DNA from: Streptomyces sp. NBC_00376
GTDB taxonomy: Bacteria > Actinomycetota > Actinomycetes > Streptomycetales > Streptomycetaceae
Assembly (NCBI RefSeq): GCF_036077095.1
Contig: NZ_CP107960.1
Span: 7,750,001-7,814,000 of the forward strand
Length of the DNA: 64,000 nt
Direction: 5' to 3'
This document shows, one piece after another, positions 10,416 to 19,462 of this stretch; position 1 is the stretch's first letter, and the number at the start of each line of letters is the position of its first letter. A program made the translations under genes and the position numbers. The notes under the pieces were generated by a model that saw only the letters and a program-made list of their open reading frames with translations, was not told where the DNA came from and searched no databases.

Positions 10416-12644
10416 GTGTCGCTGCGCGGAGGTGACCCAGCCGAGATCGGCGGTTATCCGCTTGAGGCGCGCCTCGGCTCGGGTGGCATGGGCACGGTCT
10501 TTCTGGCCCGTACGAGCTCGGGCCGGCCTGTCGCGATCAAACTGATCCACCAGCAGTTCGCGGGGGACGACGAGTTCCGCATCCGTTTCCGGCAGGAGGT
10601 GGCTGCGGCGAGACGGGTGAGCGGCGCGTTCACCGCCGCCGTGGTCGACGCCGCCCCTGAGGCCGAGCAGCCGTGGATGGCGACGACCTACATCGAGGGG
10701 CCCACGCTCGCCCAGCGCATCGCGGCGGATGGCCCGCTGAACGGAGTGGAGCTGCGGAGGCTCGGCATCGGGCTGGCGGAGGCGCTGCGCGACATCCACC
10801 GGGTGGGGGTCGTCCACCGTGATCTGAAGCCTTCGAACGTCGTGCTCTCCCCCGAGGGCCCGCGCGTCATCGACTTCGGTATTTCGCGCGCCGCGGACCA
10901 GCAGACGCTGACGATGACAGGGCGGGTCATCGGTACGCCGCCCTTCATGTCGCCGGAGCAGCTGCAGGCGCCGCGTGACGTGGGGCCGCGGTCCGACGTC
11001 TTCTCGCTGGGGACGCTGCTGGTGTACGCGGCGACGGGCCGCGGGCCCTTCGACGCGGACAGCCCGTACATGACGGCGTACCAGGTGGTGCACGAGGAAC
11101 CGTCGCTGGACGCCGTGCCGGCGGCCTTGCGCGTGGTCGTCGAGTCGTGCCTGGCCAAGGAGCCCGAGGGGCGCCCCTCGGCGGACGAACTCCTGGTGCT
11201 CCTGCGGGACCTGCCGTCCGACCTCGGCGGGACCGATGCGCAAGGGAGCGGCACGGGCCGTACCCGCGACATGATCACCCAGCATCACTTCGCGACGCCG
11301 GCCACCCCGGCACCGACCGCCGCCCCGGCCGGTCCCGGCACGGGGAGCACCAGCACCATCGGCCGCCGTCTCCGGCGCCGATGGCGTCCCGTGCTCGCGG
11401 CCGCGGTCGCGGTGACGGCGATCGGAGGGGGAGTCGCCGCCTTGCAGGCGGGCGGCTTCGGGGGGAACGGCGGCGACACGGGCAACAGCGTTGCGACGCC
11501 GGGTGCCTCGCTTCCGGACGGCTTCGCGCCGTGGCGCACGACTGTGCGGGGCGGTAGCGAGGACACTCCCGACGAACTGCGTTGCGTCGCGCGCGGCGAC
11601 GCGCTGTTCTGCGGGGGCGGAGGCGTGGTCGCGACCCGTATCAGGGCCTCGGACGGCTCGCGGGTGTGGACGGCGAAGAGTCCGGGCGTCCCCGTCCAGG
11701 GCATGCACCTGGTGGGCGCCACCGATGACACGGTGCTCGGTTACCGCTTCGCCGCCCAGGGCGACCCGCAAGGCCCTCTCGACGAGGTGGTGGCCATCGA
11801 TGCGGACAGTGGCCGGGAGCTGTGGTCCGTGCCGTCCGGCGCCCAGTCGCAGGCCGTCACGGGCCGGACCCAGGACGCCCTTGTGGTCGGCTCCGCCGTT
11901 GTGACGGTCGATGCCTCCAACTCCCGCTTCGAGGCCCGGGACGCGCACAGCGGTACGGTCACCTGGCGGACGCCGTTCCCCGCGGGCACACAGTGCGCTC
12001 CCGTCCCGGTGGGCGCGCAGCTCCTCGCGATGTGCGCGACGGACGCGGAGGTGGATGGCCTGGCGGTGCGCCACTCCACCCTGTACACGGTCGACCGCGC
12101 CTCGGGGACACTGGGCAGGCCCATCGCGGTCAACGGTCCCGCCGTGCCGATGGGCGTCGCCAACGGCAGGCTCGTACTCCTTCAGGAGCACATGGAGGGA
12201 TGGGAACTGGCCGGCTACGACAGGGTGGCGCAGGTCGACCCGGCCTCGCGGAAGGTCACGTACTCCCGGCTGGCAGAGACGTACGCGGGGACGCCCGGCA
12301 TGGCGGACGGCACCCTCTACGTGAGCGGCCAGACCGGTCTCATCACGGCGCTCGACCCCGCGACCGGCCGGAAGAAGTGGTCCCGGCAGACGGGCGTGGA
12401 GGGGGCGTCGGGTCCCGTGGCGGGAGACGGCGCGCTGTATTTCAGCTCGGCCACCGGCCGGGTGGTCGCGCTGTCACCGTCCGATGGCGAACCGCTGTGG
12501 ACAACCGATCCGCAGGCCGATGGTCTGACGGGTGAGCAGGGCGCAAGCCCGCGCGTGACCGTCGCGGGGCGTGCGGTGGTCGTGGCCGCGGCCAAGAACA
12601 CCCTCTTCGCCTTCGACACGCAGAAGCCGCCGAAGTCGGGCTGA
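10416..12644 (+). CDS. Membrane Ser/Thr protein kinase with PQQ-type beta-propeller sensor
   Basis: Hanks-type receptor kinase of 742 aa. I chose the GTG at 10416 because GGGAGG lies about ten bases upstream and the kinase fold begins directly after it. The Gly loop is GSGGMGTVF (21-29), the catalytic Lys is K42 (VAIK), the HRDLKPSN loop starts at residue 134, DFG at 153 and SPEQ closes the activation segment. A Pro/Ala linker leads to one membrane helix near 323-345. The remaining ~390 residues are an extracellular PQQ-like propeller with repeated blades (IDADSGRELW, LDPATGRKKW, LSPSDGEPLW). It may sense an external ligand and phosphorylate cytoplasmic targets, possibly the adjacent transporters (inference). 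Confidence 0.93.
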   Translation: MSLRGGDPAEIGGYPLEARLGSGGMGTVFLARTSSGRPVAIKLIHQQFAGDDEFRIRFRQEVAAARRVSGAFTAAVVDAAPEAEQPWMATTYIEGPTLAQRIAADGPLNGVELRRLGIGLAEALRDIHRVGVVHRDLKPSNVVLSPEGPRVIDFGISRAADQQTLTMTGRVIGTPPFMSPEQLQAPRDVGPRSDVFSLGTLLVYAATGRGPFDADSPYMTAYQVVHEEPSLDAVPAALRVVVESCLAKEPEGRPSADELLVLLRDLPSDLGGTDAQGSGTGRTRDMITQHHFATPATPAPTAAPAGPGTGSTSTIGRRLRRRWRPVLAAAVAVTAIGGGVAALQAGGFGGNGGDTGNSVATPGASLPDGFAPWRTTVRGGSEDTPDELRCVARGDALFCGGGGVVATRIRASDGSRVWTAKSPGVPVQGMHLVGATDDTVLGYRFAAQGDPQGPLDEVVAIDADSGRELWSVPSGAQSQAVTGRTQDALVVGSAVVTVDASNSRFEARDAHSGTVTWRTPFPAGTQCAPVPVGAQLLAMCATDAEVDGLAVRHSTLYTVDRASGTLGRPIAVNGPAVPMGVANGRLVLLQEHMEGWELAGYDRVAQVDPASRKVTYSRLAETYAGTPGMADGTLYVSGQTGLITALDPATGRKKWSRQTGVEGASGPVAGDGALYFSSATGRVVALSPSDGEPLWTTDPQADGLTGEQGASPRVTVAGRAVVVAAAKNTLFAFDTQKPPKSG

Positions 12645-12661
12645 CCCCGGCGGGGTTGCGG

Positions 12662-12694
12662 GGGAGGGCCCGTTCCGTCGGGGCGGGCCCTCCC
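12662..12694. terminator. Bidirectional terminator between kinase and GPPMT genes
   Basis: Perfect 11-bp inverted repeat (GGGAGGGCCCG and CGGGCCCTCCC) with an 11-base loop, placed between two convergent genes. Confidence 0.65.
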
Positions 12695-12707
12695 GGTCAG
12701 CAGGAGG

Positions 12708-13589
12708 TCAGACGCGGTCGGCCGCGATGAGCAGGTACTGGAAGGACCCGTCCCTGTAGGAGTTGATGAACGCGTCCTCGATTCCCGTGACCAGCGAAGA
12801 CGTGGCCCTCAGCTCCCAGTAGGGCAGGGTGTCGGGGGTGAGGTCGACGACGGCCTGTGGCACGAGGCGATTGTCGGCCATGGCGCGCAGGTACTCCCGG
12901 CGCGAGTGGATGTTGCACTCGAAGTGCGCGTTGATCTGCGAGACCCACTTCGAGGGCTGGCCGTACCGCGGGTTCCAGCAGCCGGTGATGGTCACGTAGC
13001 GGCCGCCGACCGCGAGGACGCGGGAATGCTCGGCGAAGAGGTCGTGCAGATCGACGTACATGCTCGACTCGTTGTTCCAGGAAGCCGCGGCCGACCCGGT
13101 CTCGAAGGGCATGGCGAGCATGTTGCAGACGCGGGCACGGACGTGGTCCTGGAGGCGGAGTTCACGGGCACGGTTGTTGGCGAAGTCGGCTTGCTTGGCC
13201 GACAGCGTGACACCTTCGACCTTGCATCCGAAGCGCTGGTGCGCCATCACCATCGAGCCGCCGCGGCCACAGCCGGCGTCCACCAGGGTGTCGTCGCGCC
13301 CGATGTCACCGAGGTGCCCCAGGAGGAACTCCGCCTGTGCCGACTCCAGCCGGTGGAGTTCGGCGATCAGTTTCTTCTCGCTCTCGCTGTCCTCGGCGTC
13401 GCCGAGTGCGGAGCGGTCGACGTCACCGATGCCGTAGTGGTGGTGGTAGAGGCCGTCGACATCGCCGAGACGCAGGTTCACGGGCCTGGCCTCTCCGTCC
13501 CAGTAGCGGGCGATGTCGCTCTGGTAGGGCGTCGCCGGGCGGGGGATGCGCAGGGAGGCGGGGGCGGCGGTGAGTTCGGTGTTGGTCAC
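12708..13589 (-). CDS. gppmt: Geranyl diphosphate 2-C-methyltransferase (2-MIB pathway)
   Basis: SAM-dependent enzyme that methylates C2 of geranyl diphosphate, the first step to the earthy odorant 2-methylisoborneol. It is 293 aa, the family's usual length. The SAM motif VDAGCGRGG is at 103-111, followed by VEGVTLSAKQ and the family-typical ESSMYVDLHDLF. The N-terminal YQSDIARYWDGEARPVNLRL and the GLYHHHYG segment fit SCO7701-type GPPMT. GTG start at 13589, 15 bases after the stop of the decayed cyclase, so it was the third gene of the encapsulin-cyclase-methyltransferase operon. It looks intact, but its partner enzyme is dead. Confidence 0.95.
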   Translation of the reverse strand: MTNTELTAAPASLRIPRPATPYQSDIARYWDGEARPVNLRLGDVDGLYHHHYGIGDVDRSALGDAEDSESEKKLIAELHRLESAQAEFLLGHLGDIGRDDTLVDAGCGRGGSMVMAHQRFGCKVEGVTLSAKQADFANNRARELRLQDHVRARVCNMLAMPFETGSAAASWNNESSMYVDLHDLFAEHSRVLAVGGRYVTITGCWNPRYGQPSKWVSQINAHFECNIHSRREYLRAMADNRLVPQAVVDLTPDTLPYWELRATSSLVTGIEDAFINSYRDGSFQYLLIAADRV

Positions 13590-13604
13590 GATGAATCCAT
13601 TCTC

Positions 13605-14089
13605 TTACCAGAAGTCGGGCAGGCTGTAGCGATAGGTGTTGGACTGGTGCCAGTAGTGGTTGCCGTCGACCCACGCGGCCACGCCCCGCAGGAAGCGCTG
13701 CACATTCGGGGCGGGGCAGGCGGCGGCCAGGGCGGCGGCTTCGGTCTCGAAGTCGTGCATGAGGTCGTTGTGGACCTCGACCGACTTCAGATAGGCGTCC
13801 CGGTCGGAGAGGCCCTCACGTTCGGCGATCACGACGGGCAGGTTCAGGTGCCGGCCGGGAGCAGCGAGTTCCTTGGTGTACGAGTAGAGGTCGTTCACGA
13901 TGGTCGTCGCGTTTCCCGCGAGGGCGATGACCCTTTGCACGGCGGGCCGGGCGTTCAGGTCCGCCGGCAGTTCGTAGCCGCCGACGGTGTCGGTGATGGT
14001 GGGGCAGGGCGGTGTGCGCCAGCAGAAGGCGTTCGCCGAGGCCGATGGGCGAGCCCCCGTGGTCCTCGCAGCCCTTCGGACCAGGGCCG
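13605..14089 (-). pseudogene. 2-methylisoborneol synthase remnant (terpene cyclase, two deletions)
   Basis: Only two pieces of this ~440-aa class I terpene cyclase survive. Piece one (14005-14070) encodes CEDHGGSPIGLGERLLLAHT, the region just after the first Asp-rich metal motif. Piece two (13605-14006) encodes the C-terminus from CPTITDTVGGYELPADL through GNATTIVNDLYSYTKE (the NSE-type metal motif) to RYSLPDFW. They are fused out of frame at a shared CTGCC, so roughly 85 internal residues are missing. The N-terminal ~190 residues, including the flexible segment that targets the cyclase to its shell, are also gone; the encapsulin stop lies only 20 bases before piece one. No functional enzyme can be made. 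Confidence 0.92.
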
Positions 14090-15394
14090 CTACTTGGGCC
14101 AGCGGGCGATCTGCACGTTCTCCAGCACGCCGACCGCGTCCGGCACGAGGATCGCGGCGGAGTAGTAGGTACTGACGAGGTAGGACATGATCGCCTTCTC
14201 GTCGATGCCCATGAAGCGGACCGACAGCCCCGGTTCGTACTCGTCCGGCAGCCCGGTCTGGTGCAGACCGATGACGCCCTGGTTCTCCTCGCCGGTACGC
14301 ATGACGAGGATCGAGCTGGTCTTCTCCGGTGTGACGGGGATCTTGTTGCACGGGAGGATCGGGACCCCGCGCCAGGCCGGGACCTGCTGGCCGCCGAGGT
14401 CGACGTGGTCCGGATAGATCCCACGCGAGTTGAACTCACGCCCGATCGCCGCGATCGTCCGGGGGTGCGCGAGGAAGAACTTGGAACCGCGGCGCCGACA
14501 GAGCAGTTCGTCCATGTCGTCCGGGGTCGGCGGGCCGGAGTGCGTCTGGATGCGCTGCTTGAAGTCGGCGTTGTGAAGCAGGCCGAACTCCCGGTTGGTG
14601 ATCAGCTCGTGCTCCTGGCGCTCGCGCAACGCCTCGACGGTGAGCCTGAGTTGCTCCTGGGTCTGGTTCATCGGCCCGTTGTAGAGGTCGGCGACCCTCG
14701 TGTGGATCCGCAGAACGGTCTGGGCGACCGAGAGTTCGTACTCGCGGGGATCGAGTTCGTAATCGACGAACGCGCCGGGCAACTCGTGCTCGCCGGTGTG
14801 GCCGGCCGACATCGCGATCTCCGCCTCACCGCGATGGTTCTGCCGCCGGCGGGAGGGCGATGAGAATGCTTCGAGGTGCTCCCGGAGGCTCGGCGCCGTG
14901 GACAGCACGGCCGCGAAGTCGGCGCGTGACAGCGTGAGCAGTGTGCCCGAGGTCTCGGCGGTGGCGGTCTGCTCCCACCGGGCGTCCCCGTCCAGGAGGA
15001 CGTTCTCTCCGAACCGGTCGCCGTCGGCGAGTACGTCCAGGGTGACCTCGTCGCCGTAACTTCCCACGGAGGACTGCCTGATGCGGCCGTGGGCGATCAG
15101 GTGGAGCCTGTCCGCGGGCGTCCCGCGCTCGACCAGCGTCTCGCCGGCCCGGAAGTCGCGTTGCACGCACCGATCGGCGATGGCCGTCAGTACCTCCACG
15201 TCGTCGAAGCCGCGCAGCAGAGCCAGTTCACCGAGCTCACGGGGGATCACCCTGACGTCGGAGCCGTTCTGGACGAAGTCCACGCTCCCGTCGCCGACGG
15301 TGTAGGCCAGGCGACGGTTCACCCGGTAGGCCCCACCCCGGGCCTCCACCCACGGGAGCATCCGCAGCAGCCAGCGAGAGGTGATCTCCTGCAT
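14090..15394 (-). CDS. Family 2B encapsulin shell protein with cyclic-nucleotide-binding domain
   Basis: HK97-fold shell protein of the EshA-type, which forms a nanocompartment around 2-MIB synthase in related strains. Given coordinates run from the first canonical start after an in-frame stop (434 aa). N-terminal shell part: [18 protein letters not shown], then [15 protein letters not shown] cyclic-nucleotide-binding fold follows at about 55-175 ([40 protein letters not shown]). The rest is shell fold: [62 protein letters not shown], ending [11 protein letters not shown]. The conserved N-arm lies upstream of this start and is cut off by an amber codon, so the shell may be poorly made or arm-less. 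See the next entry. Confidence 0.88.
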   Translation of the reverse strand: MQEITSRWLLRMLPWVEARGGAYRVNRRLAYTVGDGSVDFVQNGSDVRVIPRELGELALLRGFDDVEVLTAIADRCVQRDFRAGETLVERGTPADRLHLIAHGRIRQSSVGSYGDEVTLDVLADGDRFGENVLLDGDARWEQTATAETSGTLLTLSRADFAAVLSTAPSLREHLEAFSSPSRRRQNHRGEAEIAMSAGHTGEHELPGAFVDYELDPREYELSVAQTVLRIHTRVADLYNGPMNQTQEQLRLTVEALRERQEHELITNREFGLLHNADFKQRIQTHSGPPTPDDMDELLCRRRGSKFFLAHPRTIAAIGREFNSRGIYPDHVDLGGQQVPAWRGVPILPCNKIPVTPEKTSSILVMRTGEENQGVIGLHQTGLPDEYEPGLSVRFMGIDEKAIMSYLVSTYYSAAILVPDAVGVLENVQIARWPK

Positions 15395-15502
15395 CTGCGG
15401 GGCGGATTTGGTCGTGGTGGCGAGGTTGCGGGCAGCCGCCGTGCCCAGGCTGGACTGCCGGGGCAGCTCCAGTTGTGTTTCCGGGCTCTAGTCAGTGGTC
15501 AT
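15395..15502 (-). pseudogene. Encapsulin N-arm with amber stop at codon 5
   Basis: Reading upstream in the encapsulin frame gives 36 codons that begin at an ATG (15502-15500) with AAGGAG before it. They encode M-T-T-D, then TAG (15488-15490), then [20 protein letters not shown] and [11 protein letters not shown], joining directly to MQEITSRW. The SLGTxAARxLATTTK segment is the conserved N-arm of family 2 encapsulins, so the natural start is upstream and the amber codon interrupts it. No ATG, GTG or TTG occurs between the stop and codon 37, and codon 37 has no ribosome binding site. The shell gene therefore appears damaged by a single-base change, in step with loss of its cargo. Confidence 0.8.
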
Positions 15503-15799
15503 CGGGCGAAGTTCTCCTTGGTGAGGGCGTTGATGTGCGTATGCGGACGCCGCGGGGCAACAAGAGGGAAAAGGGGTATGTGAACGGGAATCCGTCCAGG
15601 TCCACAGGGACACTAATGGCCGCTTCGCCCTCCGGACCAAGGAAAGTTGCCGACATCAACTCGATACGATGATCGTGCCCGCGTGATGTTTGTCCGAGTA
15701 TCAGCGAGATCCAGCAGCGATCGGCGGCGCGTCCTGGCAAGTGGCCGGTTCGGCTCCGGCGGTGTGGGACCGACGAGTCCAGGGCGGCAGGGGTGCCGT

Positions 15800-16939
15800 A
15801 TGCGAAGGGTGCCGGCGACGGCCTCGGGTTTCTCCCGGATGGGCCGCGATCTCAACAGCCCGGTGGGCGGATACGGTGTGTGGAGCTCGTACTACGACTC
15901 TCCTCAACTGCGGTTCTACTGGGAGAAGACCGAAGGTCTGAAGTTCCGCCGCAAGCTGCGGATCCGCCACTACGGGGATCTCGACGGGGTCACCGACGAG
16001 TCGCCGGTGTGCGTGGAGATCAAGCAGCGCGTCGACCGGGTCACGCAGAAGAGGCGGATCACCCTGCCGTACGGGGTGGCGCGACGCCTGTGCGACGGCC
16101 GCGAGATGGTCGACCACACGGCGAAGGAGAGCGCCTTCACCCAGGAGGTTCTCGAACTGGTCGTGCGGCTGAATCTGCAGCCCACCGCGATCACGGGCTA
16201 CCAGCGCGAGGCCCTGGCGGGCCGGGACGCCGACACCGGGCTGCGGGTCACCTTCGACCGGCGCATACGCGGCCGGGACCGGGACTTTCTCTTCGGCACT
16301 CCCACTCCGGAGAACCGGTTCATCATCCCGCCGCACATGTCGGTGATGGAGATCAAGGCGAACGAGCGCACCCCGCACTGGATCACCGACCCGGCCGCCC
16401 GGCGCAACCTCGGCCTGGTCCGGATCTCCAAGTACGTGCAGTCCATCGAGGCGTTCGGCCTTGCGCCGCACTCGGTCTTCCATAGCCGCGAGGCAGACTT
16501 CCCGCCGCCCGCCCCCATCGAGCAGCAGCCGCTCACGCTGCCGAAAGCAGGAGCACAGTCAACTTCGATCTGCAGGAACTCAGCGGGACTTTCAGCGGAC
16601 CGGTACCGGCCGACTCCACGACGGCAGCCAGCACACCGTCGCCATCAGAGGAAGCGGCGAGCTCCGCAACACCATCACCCACTGACCGGACCGTCGCAGA
16701 ACTCGATGAGCACCGGCGAATCCTCTCGTCGGGGCACGGGTATACGGAAGCCGGCGTCACGAGTGGGGCGTTGCGGGGTGCCGCGCGAGCTCGGTGCGTT
16801 CGAGCCTCGCGCGCATGAGCCAGGTCGCGCCCGTGAGAAGGGTGACGATCGTGGCCACGGCCCCGGCGTGGACGTGGTTGCTGTGGGTGAAGGCGGTCGT
16901 GGCTGCTTCGGTCGGCGCGGCGTTGTCCGCGGGCGGTAG
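15800..16939 (+). pseudogene. VTC-domain polyphosphate polymerase-like protein, 5'-truncated with read-through tail
   Basis: The core from about residue 15 matches the VTC tunnel domain: GGYGVWSSYYDSPQLRFYWE, FRRKLRIRHYG, VCVEIKQRVDRVTQKRR, VTFDRRIRG and MEIKANERTPHWI, with the basic and acidic tunnel residues present. The family normally starts about 30-40 residues earlier with an R-x-E-x-K-Y strand, which is missing. The homologous part ends near 16540, just before an AGGAG at 16549-16553; beyond that the frame runs on through low-quality sequence to 16939. The real gene probably stopped near 16550. In relatives it sits with DUF4956 and CotH-kinase genes, which are absent here. Function as it stands is doubtful. 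Confidence 0.65.
16549..16818 (+). other. Coding-like remnant after the VTC gene
   Basis: AGGAG (16549-16553) is followed by GTC-AAC-TTC at the spot where a GTG or ATG start would be expected, giving NFDLQELSGTFSGPVP. A second frame then gives TGTGRLHDGSQHTVAIRGSG and ELRNTITH-stop with strongly G/C-ending codons. This looks like a short gene broken by a lost start codon and a frameshift. I do not recognise the family. Confidence 0.3.
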
Positions 16940-16940
16940 C
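16757..16940 (-). other. 3' fragment of a membrane protein gene
   Basis: On the minus strand a frame ending at 16757 encodes EAATTAFTHSNHVHAGAVAT then IVTLLTGATWLMRARLERTE and ends TPHS, with about 90% G/C-ending codons. It contains one plausible membrane helix. No credible start or upstream part exists, so it is probably the 3' remnant of a lost gene. Family unknown. Confidence 0.3.
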
Positions 16941-16993
16941 TTCGCCGCCCGGTCGGTCGGGCGGCGGGTCGCTCCACCGGGACGCGGGTCCCG

Positions 16994-17040
16994 ACGCGCA
17001 CAACCACGCGCACAACCACGCGCACAACGACGCGTAACGA
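16994..17040. repeat. 12-bp tandem repeat, about 3.5 copies
   Basis: The unit ACGCGCACAACC occurs at 16994, 17006 and 17018 (last base changed) with a degenerate fourth partial copy. It lies in the debris region upstream of the LamG gene. Confidence 0.7.
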
Positions 17041-17103
17041 GGCGGGGATCAGACCTGTTGCGGCTCGGTGGCGTCACGATTCCGCGCAGTTCCGGAAATC
17101 GTT

Positions 17104-17131
17104 TTGAATGCGTTCGAAGACACTCTAGAGT
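17104..17131 (+). promoter_or_regulatory. Candidate vegetative promoter of the LamG gene
   Basis: TTGAAT (17104-17109) and TAGAGT (17126-17131) are separated by 16 bases and lie about 125 bases before the LamG start. This fits a principal sigma-type promoter. Confidence 0.45.
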
Positions 17132-17257
17132 CATGCAGCCCGAGACCGACGGCGAGCATGACGGCTGTTGGTCTCCGCGTAGCCCCCTGCGCGAGCCGAA
17201 CGCTGCGAACCCGTCCCGCGCAGGACCGGACAACCGAAACAGGGGGGACCCAACCGC

Positions 17258-19378
17258 ATGAAGACATATACCGGTCGGCGCGCCAGAACCGCCGCCGCGG
17301 CCACGGGACTGGCAGCCGTGCTGCTCGCTGCCACCCCGGGCATCGCCACGGCAGCCGGGGGAAACCTTCCTCCGCTTCAGCCGAGCATCGACACCCTCAC
17401 CGTCGACTCCACCAAGGCCTGTTCCGACGAGCCCGTCTACGTACCCCGCGCACCCGAACTCCGGGCCGTCGTCGAGGACACGACGGAGGACAACGAGGAG
17501 TGGGAGACCAACGGGGCCGGCGCCGAGTTCGAGGCGTGGTGGACCGACGCCGACGGAGCCCAGCAGCGCCGCACCCACACCTCCGGCATCGTGAACTCGC
17601 CCATCACTCAGCTGTGGCGGACCCCCACCGACCTCCCGGCCGACACCGTCATCTCCTGGCACGTGCGGGCCGTCGACGACGAGGCCGCGACCTCCGCCTG
17701 GAGCGATGAAATCCCCGGTATCACCTGCCGGTTCATCATCGACACGGTCAGCCCCGAGCCCGCGACGGTTGCCTCGGAGCAGTACCCGGACGACGAGAGC
17801 GGCTGGCACGACGGCGTCGGCGTCTACGGCAGCTTCACTTTCGACTCCCCGTCCCAGGACGTCCTCGAGTACGTCTACACCGTTCTCGGCTCCGTACCGA
17901 AGCGGGTCCGGCCCGAGGAGCCGGGCGGACCGGCCACCATCCGGTGGATGCCGGAATCCGGCGGGCCCTACTACATGCAGGTCCGCGCCGTGGACCGGGC
18001 CGGACGGTCCAGCTCCGAGACGACCTACTGGATGCGCGTAGCCGAGGGCCGCGCACCCGTCGCCCACTGGAAGCTCGCCGACCCGGCAGGAGCGGACCAC
18101 GCCGCCGCCGAGGCCGGCCCCGCGGCCCGCGCCGGGAGCGGTGTCCGCTTCGGCGCCCCCGCTCCGTCCCGCACCGATCTCACCTCCACCGTCAGCCTCG
18201 ACGGCCGGGGCAACAGCTACCTCACCCCGGACGTCCCCGCGACGGACACCACCAAGACCTTTGCCCTCTCCGCCTGGGTCCGCCCCTCCGCCACCGGCAC
18301 TGCGATGACGGTGGCCGGCCAGGACGCCGCCGACGACACCTCCGCCTTCACCCTCGGCCTGCGCCCGGCCTCGGGCTCCTCCGCCACCTGGGCCTTCCGC
18401 TACGGCGCCACCACCCTCACCGGCGGCAGCGCCTCGGTCGGCGGATGGGCCCACCTGACCGGCCTGTACGACACCGAGGACAAGACGCTGCGTCTCTACG
18501 TGAACGGCAAGGAAGTCGACTCCGAGACCGGCGTCGCCCCGGTGGCCGCCCCCGGCGCCTTCCAGATCGGCCGCGCCCGCGGCGACTCCGGTGCGCGCTG
18601 GAAGGGCGAGATCGGCGACGTCCGAGTCTGGGACCGGGTCGTGCCCCGCGAGGAGATCGAGCGACTGGGGTCCCGCCCCGCCGAACTGGCCGCCGCCTGG
18701 GACATCGAGCGGACCGATGACGGTGTGATCCCCGGCCGGGACGGCGACAAGCCGCTCACCCTGCACGGCGGCGCCGGCTTCTACACCCCCGACATCGAGG
18801 GCTGCCTCGAAGACCCCGACTGCGTCGACTTTCCGGCGGACGCCCTCGACGGCAACGACCACCTGTTCCTGGACGGTACGGACGACTACGCCGCCACCAG
18901 CGGCCCCGTCGTCGACACCGCCGACAGCTTCAGCGCCGGCCTGCGGGTCCGTTTCGCGGACACCACCCCCGACCGGCCGATGACCGTGCTGTCGCAGGGC
19001 GACGCCGACAGCGACGCCTTCAAGGTCCGCTACGACCCGGCCGCGTCCCAGTGGCAGTTGATCGTCACCGACGGCAGCGGACCGGGCGCCGCTGAGACAG
19101 TTGTCGCCGGACCCGGCGCTCCCACTTCGTTCTCCGACGAAGTGGTCGTCGTGTACGACGACTCCGAGGGGCACATCACCCTGTACGTCAACGGTGAGGC
19201 CGTGGCCGGCACGGAGTTCAACGCCTCCTGGAACGCCCCGGGCCCGCTCCAGATCGGTCGCGGCCACACCGCTGACGGCGGCTGGGGCGAGTACTTCCAC
19301 GGTGGGGCGGACACCGTCCGTGTCTTCAGCGGAGCCCTCACCGCGTCCCAGGTGAAGTCGTTCGCCTACCTCTACTGA
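17258..19378 (+). CDS. Secreted protein with two LamG-like jellyroll domains
   Basis: Extracellular protein, 706 aa. The signal peptide covers about residues 1-32 (twin Arg near the start, cleavage near ATAAGG). A beta-rich region with fibronectin-like strands follows (PELRAVVEDT, WHVRAVDDEA, YYMQVRAVDRAGRSSS). Two LamG/concanavalin-like domains come next, each with the pattern of a core strand, FALSAWVRPS or FSAGLRVRFA, a strand LYVNGKEV or LYVNGEAV, and FQIGRARGD or LQIGRGHTAD. The role is probably carbohydrate or surface binding. A double-stem terminator follows. No partner gene is evident; ligand unknown. Confidence 0.88.
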   Translation: MKTYTGRRARTAAAATGLAAVLLAATPGIATAAGGNLPPLQPSIDTLTVDSTKACSDEPVYVPRAPELRAVVEDTTEDNEEWETNGAGAEFEAWWTDADGAQQRRTHTSGIVNSPITQLWRTPTDLPADTVISWHVRAVDDEAATSAWSDEIPGITCRFIIDTVSPEPATVASEQYPDDESGWHDGVGVYGSFTFDSPSQDVLEYVYTVLGSVPKRVRPEEPGGPATIRWMPESGGPYYMQVRAVDRAGRSSSETTYWMRVAEGRAPVAHWKLADPAGADHAAAEAGPAARAGSGVRFGAPAPSRTDLTSTVSLDGRGNSYLTPDVPATDTTKTFALSAWVRPSATGTAMTVAGQDAADDTSAFTLGLRPASGSSATWAFRYGATTLTGGSASVGGWAHLTGLYDTEDKTLRLYVNGKEVDSETGVAPVAAPGAFQIGRARGDSGARWKGEIGDVRVWDRVVPREEIERLGSRPAELAAAWDIERTDDGVIPGRDGDKPLTLHGGAGFYTPDIEGCLEDPDCVDFPADALDGNDHLFLDGTDDYAATSGPVVDTADSFSAGLRVRFADTTPDRPMTVLSQGDADSDAFKVRYDPAASQWQLIVTDGSGPGAAETVVAGPGAPTSFSDEVVVVYDDSEGHITLYVNGEAVAGTEFNASWNAPGPLQIGRGHTADGGWGEYFHGGADTVRVFSGALTASQVKSFAYLY

Positions 19379-19430
19379 GGCCCGCGGAAGCAGCCCCCGG
19401 GAGTTCTCGATCCCGAACGGGCCGGAGGAG

Positions 19431-19462
19431 GGCCTGACCGCGCCGGGGGGCGTGGTCAGGCC
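19431..19462. terminator. Bidirectional terminator including the stop of the next gene
   Basis: Perfect 9-bp inverted repeat GGCCTGACC and GGTCAGGCC with a 14-base loop between two convergent genes. The TCA at 19456-19458, within the right arm, is the stop codon of the minus-strand gene. Confidence 0.55.
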
